This document shows, in pieces, positions 17,493 to 26,219 of a stretch of DNA of 64,000 nt (its first letter is position 1; each line of letters begins with the position of its first letter). Position numbers and translations under genes: made by a program. The stretch covers positions 617,758 to 681,757 of the forward strand of contig NZ_CP076718.1 in assembly GCF_011682235.2 (NCBI RefSeq), read 5' to 3'. The DNA comes from Rhodocaloribacter litoris. Lineage in GTDB: Bacteria > Bacteroidota > Rhodothermia > Rhodothermales > ISCAR-4553. The notes under the pieces were generated by a model. The model did no database searches. It worked only from the letters and a program-made list of their open reading frames with translations, and was not told the origin of the DNA.

Positions 17493-20400
17493 ATGCGTAA
17501 GACGCTACGCCTTCTTCCGGGTCTGCTCGGCACGACCCTGCTCTGCCTTTTCTTCCTGCCCGCCACGCAGGCGCAGGACTACGACGAAGCTCTCTACAAG
17601 TCGCTCGAATACCGGAGCGTCGGCCCCTACCGGGGCGGGCGCAGCGCGGCCGTGGCCGGCGTACCCGGCCAGCCCTTCACCTACTACTTCGGCGGCACCG
17701 GCGGCGGCGTCTGGAAGACGACCGACGGCGGCCAGTCCTGGGAAAACATCTCGGACGGCTTCTTCGGTGGCTCCATCGGGGCCGTGGCCGTGAGCGAGTG
17801 GGACCCGAACGTGATCTACGTCGGCGGCGGCGAGAAGACCGTGCGCGGCAACGTCTCGCACGGCTACGGCATGTGGAAGTCGGTCGATGCCGGCAAGACG
17901 TGGACGCCGATTGGGCTGGAGGATACGCGCCACATCCCGCGCATCCGCATCCACCCGCGCAACCCCGACCTGGTCTATGTGGCCGCACTCGGGCACCTCT
18001 TCGGCCCCAACGAGCAGCGCGGCGTCTTCCGCTCGAAGGACGGCGGCCGGACCTGGGAGAAGATCCTCTACGTGAACGAGCACGCCGGCGCGGTGGACCT
18101 CATCCTGGACCCCTCGAACCCGCGCATCCTCTACGCCACCACCTGGCGCGTCCGGCGCACACCCTACAGCCTGGAGAGCGGCGGCGAAGGCTCGGCCCTG
18201 TGGAAGTCCACCGACGGCGGCGACACGTGGACCGAACTGACGGGCAAGCAGAACGGCCTGCCCGAAGGCACGCTCGGCATCATCGGCGTGACCGTCTCAC
18301 CCGCCAACCCGAACCGCGTCTGGGCCATCGTCGAGGCCCAGGAGGGCGGCGTCTTCCGCTCCGACGACGGCGGCGAGACCTGGACCCGCATCAACGACGA
18401 CCGTAACCTGCGCCAGCGGGCCTGGTATTACACCCGCATCTACGCCGACCCGAAGAACGCCGACCAGGTCTACGTCCTCAACGTGCAGTTCTGGCGCTCG
18501 AAGGACGGCGGGCGCACCTACCAGAGCATCGACACCCCCCACGGCGACCACCACGACCTCTGGATCAACCCGGACCACCCGGACTACATGGTCATCGGCG
18601 ACGACGGCGGCGCCCAGGTCACCTTCGACGGCGGCCGCACGTGGTCCACCTACTACAACCAGCCCACCGCCCAGTTCTACCGCGTCACGACCGACAACCA
18701 CTTCCCCTACCGCATCTACGGGGCCCAGCAGGACAACTCCACCGTCCGCATCCTGCACACCTCCGACGGCCGCAACGAACGCGACTGGGAGCCCACCGCC
18801 GGCGGCGAGAGCGGCTGGCTCGCCCCCAACCCCGAGGACCCCGACATCGTCTTCGGCGGCTCCTACGGCGGCTTCCTCGAGCGCGTCAACCACCGCACCG
18901 GCGAGACGCGCCTCGTCAACGTGTGGCCCGATAACCCCATGGGTCATGGCGCCGAAGGCATGAGGTACCGCTTCCAGTGGAACTTCCCCATCCTCTACTC
19001 GAAGCACCACCCGAACACCGTCTTCGCCGCGGGCAACCACCTCTTCAAAACCACCAACGACGGGCAGTCCTGGGAGATGATCAGCCCCGACCTGACACGC
19101 GCCGACTCGACGAAGCTCGGCCCCTCGGGCGGCCCCATCACCAAGGACAACACCGGCGTCGAGTACTATGCCACCATCTTCACCGTGGCCGAGAGCAACT
19201 TCGACCCGAACGTCATCTGGACCGGCTCGGACGACGGGCTGATCCACATCACCCGCGACGGCGGCCGGACGTGGACGAACGTCACGCCGCCGGCCCGGAT
19301 CATGCCCGAGTGGATCCAGATCAACGACATCGTCGCCCACCCGTTCGAGCCCGGCGGCCTGTACGTGGCCGCCACCATGTACAAGTCGGACGACTTCCGC
19401 CCCTACCTCTACAAGACCACCGACTACGGCCGGACGTGGACGAAGATCGTCGACGGCATCGACCCGCAGCACTTCACCCGGGCCATCCAGCCCGACCCGA
19501 AGCGGCGCGGCCTCCTCTACGCCGGCACCGAGAGCGGCATGTACATCTCCTTCGACGACGGCGCCCACTGGAAACCGTTCCAGCTCAACCTGCCCGTCGT
19601 CCCGATCACGGATCTGGACTGGAAGGACGACGACCTGATCGTGGCCACGCAGGGTCGCTCCTTCTGGATCATCGACGACGTGACGCCGCTGCACCAGCTC
19701 AGCGATGAGGTGGCGGGCAGCGCCTTCTGGCTCTTCACACCCCGTCCCACCTACCGCCTCGGCGGTCGCAGTGCGGTCACCTTCCGCTACTACTTCAAAG
19801 ACGCGCCGGACAGCAACGCCGTCCGCCTGAAGATCCTGGAGGAAGACGGCGACCTGATCCGCACCTTCACGCCGAAGGCGAAGGAGCGCGGGGAGCGGCT
19901 CGCCATCGCCCGGGGGGCCAACGCCTTCTCGTGGGACATGCGGTATGAGGATGCCGAGTCGTTCCCCGGCCTGATCATGTGGGCGGCCAGCACCCGCGGC
20001 CCCCGCGCCGCCCCCGGCCGCTACCAGGCCCGCCTCATCGTCGGCAGCGACTCGATGACCGTGCCCTTCGAGATCAAGAAGGACCCCCGGTCGTCGTCCA
20101 CGCTGGAAGACCTGCAGGCCCAGTTCGCTTTCCTGATCGAGATCCGCGACAAGCTCAGCGAGACGCACCGCGCCATCAAACGCATCCGGGACGTGCGCGA
20201 GCAGACGCAGGCCATCACGCGCCGCCTGGGCGACGAGCACGCCGGCGCCGACGAAATCAAGCAGGCGGCCAGGGCCCTCAACGAAAAGCTCACCGCCATC
20301 GAAGAAGCCCTGTACCAGACGAAAAACCGCAGCCGGCAGGACCCGCTCAACTTCCCCATCCGGCTCAACAACAAGCTGGCCGCCCTGGGCTCGACGGTGG

Positions 20401-20600
20401 CCGCCGGCGACTACCGGCCCACCGACCAGGCCTACGCCGTCAAGGCCGAGCTGACGGCACAGATCGACGCCGAACTCGCCCGGCTGGACACGGTGCTGAC
20501 GACCGACCTGCCGGCCTTCAACGACCTGGTGCGTGAGAAGGCCGTCCCCGCGGTCATCGTCGAGACGGGCCGGCCGGCCTCCGCCACCGGCACCCGTTGA
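17493..20600 (+). CDS. Exported VPS10/sortilin-type beta-propeller protein
   Basis: A signal peptide (MRKTLRLLPGLLGTTLLCLF, cleavage near TQAQDY) is followed by the same multi-blade architecture as the gene at 4584: KTTDGGQSW, RSKDGGRTW, KSTDGGDTW, RSDDGGETW, VTFDGGRTW and ITRDGGRTW. The C-terminal third holds a beta-rich part (VRLKILEEDGDLIRTF) and a helical tail (TLEDLQAQFAFLIEIRDKLS). No catalytic site can be assigned. A strong GGAGG (17479-17483) lies 9 bases before ATG 17493, which fixes the start and is unusual in this window. It is 1035 residues long and probably secreted or surface-bound. Confidence 0.85.
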   Translation: MRKTLRLLPGLLGTTLLCLFFLPATQAQDYDEALYKSLEYRSVGPYRGGRSAAVAGVPGQPFTYYFGGTGGGVWKTTDGGQSWENISDGFFGGSIGAVAVSEWDPNVIYVGGGEKTVRGNVSHGYGMWKSVDAGKTWTPIGLEDTRHIPRIRIHPRNPDLVYVAALGHLFGPNEQRGVFRSKDGGRTWEKILYVNEHAGAVDLILDPSNPRILYATTWRVRRTPYSLESGGEGSALWKSTDGGDTWTELTGKQNGLPEGTLGIIGVTVSPANPNRVWAIVEAQEGGVFRSDDGGETWTRINDDRNLRQRAWYYTRIYADPKNADQVYVLNVQFWRSKDGGRTYQSIDTPHGDHHDLWINPDHPDYMVIGDDGGAQVTFDGGRTWSTYYNQPTAQFYRVTTDNHFPYRIYGAQQDNSTVRILHTSDGRNERDWEPTAGGESGWLAPNPEDPDIVFGGSYGGFLERVNHRTGETRLVNVWPDNPMGHGAEGMRYRFQWNFPILYSKHHPNTVFAAGNHLFKTTNDGQSWEMISPDLTRADSTKLGPSGGPITKDNTGVEYYATIFTVAESNFDPNVIWTGSDDGLIHITRDGGRTWTNVTPPARIMPEWIQINDIVAHPFEPGGLYVAATMYKSDDFRPYLYKTTDYGRTWTKIVDGIDPQHFTRAIQPDPKRRGLLYAGTESGMYISFDDGAHWKPFQLNLPVVPITDLDWKDDDLIVATQGRSFWIIDDVTPLHQLSDEVAGSAFWLFTPRPTYRLGGRSAVTFRYYFKDAPDSNAVRLKILEEDGDLIRTFTPKAKERGERLAIARGANAFSWDMRYEDAESFPGLIMWAASTRGPRAAPGRYQARLIVGSDSMTVPFEIKKDPRSSSTLEDLQAQFAFLIEIRDKLSETHRAIKRIRDVREQTQAITRRLGDEHAGADEIKQAARALNEKLTAIEEALYQTKNRSRQDPLNFPIRLNNKLAALGSTVAAGDYRPTDQAYAVKAELTAQIDAELARLDTVLTTDLPAFNDLVREKAVPAVIVETGRPASATGTR

Positions 20601-20643
20601 GCCTCCCGGTCGCGCGGATGGCGTGTGGCGTCGCAGGACCGCC

Positions 20644-21816
20644 CTACGCCATCCGTGCCCGGATCTCCTCCAGGCTGTCCCCGCCGTATTTCTCGAGCAC
20701 GGCGTTGGCGATGACGAGGGCCACGGTCGCCTCGGCGACGGTGGAAGCGGCGGGCACGCTGGTCACGTCGCTGCGCTCGTAGCGGGTCGGCTGTGCGGTG
20801 CCGGTGGCGATGTCCACCGTGTCGAGCGGTTTGATGAGGGTAGGGATCGGCTTCATGTAGCCCCGCACGATGACGGGCATCCCGTTCGAGACGCCCCCTT
20901 CGACCCCGCCGGCGTGGTTGCTCCGGCGGGTGAGGCGCCCGTTTTCCAGGACGATAGGGTCGTGCACCCGGGAGCCGGGCCGGTAGGCCGCCGCCACCCC
21001 GTCGCCCACCTCCACGGCTTTTTGCGCCTGGATCGAGAGGATGGCCTGGGCGAGTTGCCCGTCCAGGCGGCGGTCCCATTGCACGTAGGATCCCAGCCCC
21101 GGCGGCACCCCGGTGACGACCACTTCGTAGATCCCTCCCAGGGCATCCCCCGCCTTCTTCGTGGCCCGGATGTGCTCGATGCAGCGGGCCGAGAGGTCGG
21201 GGTCGAGCATGCGCACCTCGCTGGCGTCGGCGGCGCGGTAGAGGGCTTCGGCACCGCCGGCCAGCAGGGTTTCAACGCGCTCCCGCCAGTCCTCGGGTCG
21301 CTCATAGCCCACCTCACCGATACGCACGACGTGGCTGCCCACCTCGATGCCGAGGTGTTTGAGGAACTGCCGGGCCACCGAGCAACAGGCCACCCGCATG
21401 GCCGTCTCGCGGGCACTCGACCGCTCGATGACCGGGCGAATGTCCGTGAAGCCATACTTCTGCACACCCACGAGGTCCGCATGGCCCGGGCGGGGCAGCG
21501 TAACCGGCTCGACCCCCTCCCCCGTCCCCTCGACGGCCATCACCTCCGGCCAGCCGGAGCGGTCCCGGTGATATGCCGCATTGTCGATACGAAGGGCGAT
21601 GGGACTTCCCATCGTCTTCGAAAACCGGACGCCGGAGTAGATATGGACGTGGTCATGCTCGAACCGGGCCCGGCCCCCGCGGCCAAAGCCGAGCCAGCGC
21701 CGCGCCAGGTGTTCATCGATGTCGGCAGCGGTGAGCGGAACCCCCGCCGGCACCCCTTCAACGATGCCGATGAGGGCTTCTCCATGCGATTCGCCTGCGG
21801 TCAGATAACGGATCAA
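20644..21816 (-). CDS. aroC: Chorismate synthase
   Basis: Chorismate synthase converts 5-enolpyruvylshikimate-3-phosphate to chorismate using reduced FMN, the last step of the common aromatic pathway in the cytoplasm. Family signatures are all present: GESHGEALIGIVEGVPAG at the N-terminus, RPGHADLVGVQKYG, RSSARETAMRVA, and GGVEGGVSNGMPVIVR near the C-terminal third. The length of 390 residues is normal. The start MIRYLTAGESHG matches the family. It lies in a minus-strand run, but its neighbours are not aromatic-pathway genes. Confidence 0.97.
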   Translation of the reverse strand: MIRYLTAGESHGEALIGIVEGVPAGVPLTAADIDEHLARRWLGFGRGGRARFEHDHVHIYSGVRFSKTMGSPIALRIDNAAYHRDRSGWPEVMAVEGTGEGVEPVTLPRPGHADLVGVQKYGFTDIRPVIERSSARETAMRVACCSVARQFLKHLGIEVGSHVVRIGEVGYERPEDWRERVETLLAGGAEALYRAADASEVRMLDPDLSARCIEHIRATKKAGDALGGIYEVVVTGVPPGLGSYVQWDRRLDGQLAQAILSIQAQKAVEVGDGVAAAYRPGSRVHDPIVLENGRLTRRSNHAGGVEGGVSNGMPVIVRGYMKPIPTLIKPLDTVDIATGTAQPTRYERSDVTSVPAASTVAEATVALVIANAVLEKYGGDSLEEIRARMA

Positions 21817-21857
21817 GGTAAGGGATCGTTGTGGATGGGTTGGACCGGATTCTGGAG

Positions 21858-21886
21858 GCGTTAAACGTTCAGCGTTAAAACGTTCA
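21858..21886. repeat. Short tandem repeat upstream of aroC
   Basis: Two near-identical units, GCGTTAAACGTTCA (21858-21871) and GCGTTAAAACGTTCA (21872-21886), lie head to tail, followed by a partial third (ACGCTTCAACGCC). They sit between the htrA stop and the aroC start. The sequence is AT-richer than its surroundings. It could be an operator or a simple slippage product. Confidence 0.5.
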
Positions 21887-21910
21887 ACGCTTCAACGCCT
21901 GGCGGCGCCT

Positions 21911-23506
21911 TCAATGCCCCTCCGGCACGTCCAGCTCGAAGAAGGCCGTCACGCCGTCGCGCCGGAGGACGCGCAGGAGGACGGGCTCGCCGCGTTCGGC
22001 AGCCTGTGCAAACGCCTCGCGGGCCTCGGCGACGGACGCCACGGGCCGGTCGTCGACGTCGAGGAGGACCACGTCGCGGGGGAGGCCGGCGGCGGCGGCC
22101 ACGCTGCCGTGCGTCACGTAGGCCAGATAGAGGCCGTCCTCCACGTTGAAGACGTAGCGCTCGCGGGCACCGAGTTCCCGCACGCCCAGCCCCCAGGGAG
22201 CCAGTTCGGTCACCTCGTGCTGCGTCTCGCCGGGGGGCGGCGCCGGCGCGAGTTCCGGCGGCACGCTCTGGCGCTCGAGTTCGCTGACCCAGTTCTCGAA
22301 GACCGGGTCGTCGCGGCCGAGCAACTCGACGTTGAAGCGGGCGCGCGTGCCGTTACGCCATACGACGATGTCGAGCCGGTCGCCGGGGCGGCGGCGGGCC
22401 ACGGCGCTCTGCAACTCGTTCGGGGCATTGACCTCGTGGCCGTCGATGGAGAGCACGACGTCGCCGGTGCGCAGGCCGGCCCGATCGGCGGCCAGGCCGC
22501 GCCAGACCCGGCTCAGGAAAACCCCCTGGATGTGTTCCATACCCAGGGCCCGGGCCCGCCGGGCATCGACGGGACTGATCTCGACCCCCAGGTAGCCGCG
22601 CTGCACCTCCCCGAAGGCGATCAGGTCACTCACGACCCGCTCCACGAGGTTGACCGGCACGGCGAAACCGTAGCCTTCATAGGAGCCGCTCTCGGTGGCG
22701 ATGGCCGTGCTGATCCCGACCAGTTCCCCGGCCAGGTTGACGAGCGCGCCGCCGGAATTGCCCGGGTTGATCGCCGCGTCGGTCTGGATGAAGTCCTCGA
22801 TCCCGAAGCTGTCCTCGATGATGTTGACCTGCCGCCCGAGGGCGCTGATGATGCCGGCCGTGACAGTCGAGGTCAGGCGGAAGGGGTTACCGACGGCCAG
22901 CACCCATTCGCCCACCTCCACCTCGTCCGAGTTGCCCAGGGCGATCACGGGCAGCTCACTCGATCCCGGATCGATCTGCAGGACGGCCAGGTCCGTGTTC
23001 GGATCCGTCCCCACGATGGTGGCTTCGTACTGCCGCTTGTCCGACAGGGTCACCGTGATGCGGTCGGCCCCGCTGACGACATGGTTGTTCGTGACCACGT
23101 AGCCCTGCGGGCTGATGATGACCCCGCTGCCCACACTCTGGCGCGGGCTGCGCCGGCCGAAACGCTCGTCGAAGTTGTGGAACCAGCGCTCGCTACCGTC
23201 TTCGCGGGCCTCCACCTGAATGTAGACGACGGCAGGCGTGACCCGGCGTGCCACCTCCTTGAAGAGCCGGTTCAGCGTGCGGGCGTCCGCGGCGACCACC
23301 GGCGCGCTGGAGTCCGCCGGCAGGTAACGCGCCCCCGGCGACCGGCTCCCCAGCTCGACCCGCTCGACCACGGCCGGACGGGCCGGCTCCGGCAACCGGT
23401 CGTTCATCACGACGAGCATCACCAGGATGCCTGCCAGCAACCCGATCAGCACCAGACCGATCCCGGCCAGCAACAGGGGTAGACGAACGCGACGCGATCC
23501 TTCCAT
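21911..23506 (-). CDS. HtrA/DegP-type serine protease with two PDZ domains
   Basis: From ATG 23506 the protein (531 residues) has a short cytoplasmic head, a membrane anchor (about 9-34), a trypsin-like domain with triad H142 (TNNHVV), D172 (NTDLAVL) and S251 (GNSGGAL), then PDZ1 ([20 protein letters not shown]) and a divergent second PDZ-like domain at the C-terminus. It would degrade or refold damaged envelope proteins in the periplasm. The anchor instead of a cleaved signal is common in HtrA relatives. An upstream in-frame start at 23590 would put a Cys-rich stretch before the anchor and is less likely. Confidence 0.92.
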   Translation of the reverse strand: MEGSRRVRLPLLLAGIGLVLIGLLAGILVMLVVMNDRLPEPARPAVVERVELGSRSPGARYLPADSSAPVVAADARTLNRLFKEVARRVTPAVVYIQVEAREDGSERWFHNFDERFGRRSPRQSVGSGVIISPQGYVVTNNHVVSGADRITVTLSDKRQYEATIVGTDPNTDLAVLQIDPGSSELPVIALGNSDEVEVGEWVLAVGNPFRLTSTVTAGIISALGRQVNIIEDSFGIEDFIQTDAAINPGNSGGALVNLAGELVGISTAIATESGSYEGYGFAVPVNLVERVVSDLIAFGEVQRGYLGVEISPVDARRARALGMEHIQGVFLSRVWRGLAADRAGLRTGDVVLSIDGHEVNAPNELQSAVARRRPGDRLDIVVWRNGTRARFNVELLGRDDPVFENWVSELERQSVPPELAPAPPPGETQHEVTELAPWGLGVRELGARERYVFNVEDGLYLAYVTHGSVAAAAGLPRDVVLLDVDDRPVASVAEAREAFAQAAERGEPVLLRVLRRDGVTAFFELDVPEGH

Positions 23507-23638
23507 ATCTCGATCCTTGCAATGCGAGCGGCAGCAGGGTACATCCACCCTGCACGGGACGGATTGTTTCACCGGTGCCGTCTCGGTCAAAGAAAGCCGG
23601 CGCGGACGAAGGCCCGGCCTCCCGTCCCGTACGGCTGC

Positions 23639-24472
23639 TCACGCCGGCCGGCGAACCCCCGCCCGCGAACCGGCGCCCTCGGATGGGGAAGCCACCGGCG
23701 GGGCCGGGTGGGCGTCTCCGGCCAGGGCCCGCACCGCCGCATAGGCCTGCCGGGCGAGCGCCTTGCGATCCTGCCCGGCCGTCGGGATCGGCACACCCAC
23801 GCGCAGCTCCACGTGCACCTCCCGCACACCGAGCAGCGACCAGGCATGCCTCAACATCGGTTCCGCGGGATCGGACCAGGCGACGCGCCGCCGCAACGCC
23901 CCCGCGGCGGGGCGGCCGTCCACCGCGTCCACATGCAGGTAAAGCGGCAGCACGACGGCCTCCTCCATACCGGCTACGGCCTCGAACCCCCCCGTCTTGA
24001 AGGGCAGGAGAACGGCATCGCCCCGCGTCGTGGTCCCCTCGGGAAAAACGAGCACCCGCACCCCCTCGCGCAACCGGCTCTGTACCTGTTCGACGAACGC
24101 CTTCGTCGCCATGCGCCGCTCCCGTTCGACGAAGATAATGCCCACGGTCCGGCAGATCCACCCGACCACGGGCCAGCGCGCCATTTCGGCCTTGGCCACA
24201 AAGGCAAGGGGCATCTGCGAGGCCAGGATCCAGGGATCCAGCAGGCCGAGGTGGTTGCTGACGGCCAGCACGGCGTGGTGCCGGGGCAGGGTGCCCCGCA
24301 CCGTCACACGCACGCCGAGGATACAGCAGAAGACCCGGCAGGCACGCTGTTGCACCCGGGCCCGGTAGAGCGGGCGCCGGGCCTCGGGCACGAAGCGCAC
24401 CGACAGCCAGAGCCATCCCGTCCGGCTCAGGATGGACACGGTAAACCGTAGGAGCCGCCAGAGACGTCGCAT
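23639..24472 (-). CDS. 1-acyl-glycerol-3-phosphate acyltransferase (PlsC-like)
   Basis: From ATG 24472, 277 residues: an N-terminal hydrophobic segment (FTVSILSRTGWLWLSVRF), the acyltransferase HX4D motif NHLGLLD, the Arg-containing segment IIFVERERRMA, and FPEGTTTRGDAVLLPFKTGG, the glycerol-phosphate-binding motif. It transfers an acyl chain to lysophosphatidic acid, or to another polar-lipid acceptor, at the inner membrane. The C-terminus is a low-complexity Pro/Ala/Gly tail. The reading frame extends 107 codons upstream over the amidohydrolase gene, which is clearly not coding in this frame. Confidence 0.88.
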   Translation of the reverse strand: MRRLWRLLRFTVSILSRTGWLWLSVRFVPEARRPLYRARVQQRACRVFCCILGVRVTVRGTLPRHHAVLAVSNHLGLLDPWILASQMPLAFVAKAEMARWPVVGWICRTVGIIFVERERRMATKAFVEQVQSRLREGVRVLVFPEGTTTRGDAVLLPFKTGGFEAVAGMEEAVVLPLYLHVDAVDGRPAAGALRRRVAWSDPAEPMLRHAWSLLGVREVHVELRVGVPIPTAGQDRKALARQAYAAVRALAGDAHPAPPVASPSEGAGSRAGVRRPA

Positions 24473-24518
24473 GGGCAGGTCGTCGTTCGGAAAAGCAGGG
24501 TCCGGAACGGAGAAACGA

Positions 24519-26198
24519 TCACTCGGCGACGAATTGTTCCTCCCCGCCGACGACCGTGCGGAGGACACGCACCGCCCGGATCGCCTCCGGCTCGAGGGTG
24601 AACAGGTTCTCGGAAAGCACGATGAAATCGGCCAGGTAGCCGGGCGCCAGCCGGCCGAGACGGTCTTCCTGGAAGCCGGCGTAGGCGTTGGCAGCCGTAT
24701 ACGCCTGCAGCGCCTCCTCGACGGTGACCTTTTCCTCCGGCACCCAGCCCTCCGGGTGGGCCCCGTCGAGCGTGCGCCGGGTGACGGCCGCATAGACGCC
24801 TTCGAGCGGGTTCAGCGGCGCGACGGTCCAGTCGGAGCCGAAGGTCAGCGGGGCGCCGGCGTCGAGCAGGCTGCGGAAGGCGTACGTCGTCCGGATCCGT
24901 TCGGGGCCGATGCGCTTCTCGGCCCAGCGCCCGTCGTCGATGGCGTGGTAGGGCTGCATGGACGGGATGACGCCCTGCCGGGCGAAGCGAGGGAGGGCGT
25001 CGCGGGTGAGGTGCTGCGCATGTTCGATGCGGAAGCGCCGGTCACGGGGGCCGTTGGTGCGCGCCGCCCCGGCGTAGACGTCCAGCAGCCAGTCGTTGGC
25101 GCGGTCGCCGATGGCGTGGACGGCCACGTGCAGGCCGGCGGCGTCGGCCTGGAGGATGCGCGCGCGCAGGGCGGTGCTGTCCGTGACGAGCAGGCCGGTC
25201 GTCTCCGGGGCGTCGTCATAGGGCGCATAGAACCAGGCGGTCGTCGAGCCGAGGGAGCCGTCGACGAACCCCTTGAGGCCGCCCCAGCGGAGCCAGTCGT
25301 CGCCCCGCCCGTGCGCGTCGACGTAGGCGGCCAGGCGGGCCGCGTCGGCCAGCGGCACGAAGGCGTAGAGACGCAGCTTCAGCGCGCCGCGGGCGTGCGC
25401 CCGGCGGTAGGTCGCCAGGTCGGTCCACCCGCCGTAGGTCCCCATGTCGTGCACCTGCGTCACACCGAGGGCGACGGCGTGCGCCATGGCCCGTTCGAGC
25501 GCTTCGTCCAGCTCCTCCTCCGAAGGGGGCGGGATGACGGCGAAGACGAGGTCCATGGCGGCATCCTTCAGGATGCCGGTCGGCTCGCCCGTGGCCGGGT
25601 CGCGCACGATGGTGCCGCCGGCGGGGTCGGGCGTGTCGCGGGTGATGCCGGCCCGCTCGAGCGCCGGCGTGTTGGCCAGGGCCATGTGGCCGTCGAGGCG
25701 GCTGACGAAGACCGGGTTGTCGGGGGTGACCGCGTCGATCCATTCGCGGCGGGGCAGCTCGCCGCCCCAGGCCTCGTGGTCCCAGTCGCCCCCGGTGATC
25801 CACCGGCCGGGCGGCACCGTGCGGGCAAAGTCGGCCAGACGGCGGCGGAACGCCTCGGGCGAGGCGGCCGTGCGCAGGTCCACGCCCGCCAGCTGGAAGC
25901 CGCCGCCGAGGAAGTGCACGTGGTTGTCGATGAAGCCCGGCATGACGAAGCGCCCGCCGAGGTCGACCACGCGCGTCCGTGGCCCCCGAAAGGCCTCGAC
26001 CTCGGCCGCCGTCCCGACGGCCAGCAGCCGGTCCCCTTTCACCGCCAGCGCCTCGGCCGGCGGCGCACCGGGCACACCCGTCCAGACCTGCGCACGCGTG
26101 TAGATGGTGTCGGCCACCTCGGGCACGACCGGATCACAGGCTCCCATAGCTACCAACAGCATCAACGCCGGAAGCGACAGGCAGGCACGTGGCATCAT
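24519..26198 (-). CDS. Exported amidohydrolase (YtcJ/Amidohydro_3 type)
   Basis: A lipoprotein-type signal (MLLVAMGAC, Cys21) precedes a full metallo-dependent hydrolase of the YtcJ group. Visible metal-site motifs are GFIDNHVHF, HAIGDRAND, IEHAQHL and FGSDWTVAPLNPLEGVYAA. The C-terminal region with RLGRLAPGYLADFIVLSENL is typical of the family's beta-sandwich. Members hydrolyse amide or related bonds of largely unknown substrates. A lipoprotein form implies a periplasmic or surface location, common in Bacteroidota. It lies 46 bases downstream-strand from the acyltransferase and 21 from the sensor kinase, so co-transcription is possible. Confidence 0.9.
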   Translation of the reverse strand: MMPRACLSLPALMLLVAMGACDPVVPEVADTIYTRAQVWTGVPGAPPAEALAVKGDRLLAVGTAAEVEAFRGPRTRVVDLGGRFVMPGFIDNHVHFLGGGFQLAGVDLRTAASPEAFRRRLADFARTVPPGRWITGGDWDHEAWGGELPRREWIDAVTPDNPVFVSRLDGHMALANTPALERAGITRDTPDPAGGTIVRDPATGEPTGILKDAAMDLVFAVIPPPSEEELDEALERAMAHAVALGVTQVHDMGTYGGWTDLATYRRAHARGALKLRLYAFVPLADAARLAAYVDAHGRGDDWLRWGGLKGFVDGSLGSTTAWFYAPYDDAPETTGLLVTDSTALRARILQADAAGLHVAVHAIGDRANDWLLDVYAGAARTNGPRDRRFRIEHAQHLTRDALPRFARQGVIPSMQPYHAIDDGRWAEKRIGPERIRTTYAFRSLLDAGAPLTFGSDWTVAPLNPLEGVYAAVTRRTLDGAHPEGWVPEEKVTVEEALQAYTAANAYAGFQEDRLGRLAPGYLADFIVLSENLFTLEPEAIRAVRVLRTVVGGEEQFVAE

Positions 26199-26219
26199 AT
26201 CCCTCCTTGCCGGCAGGTC

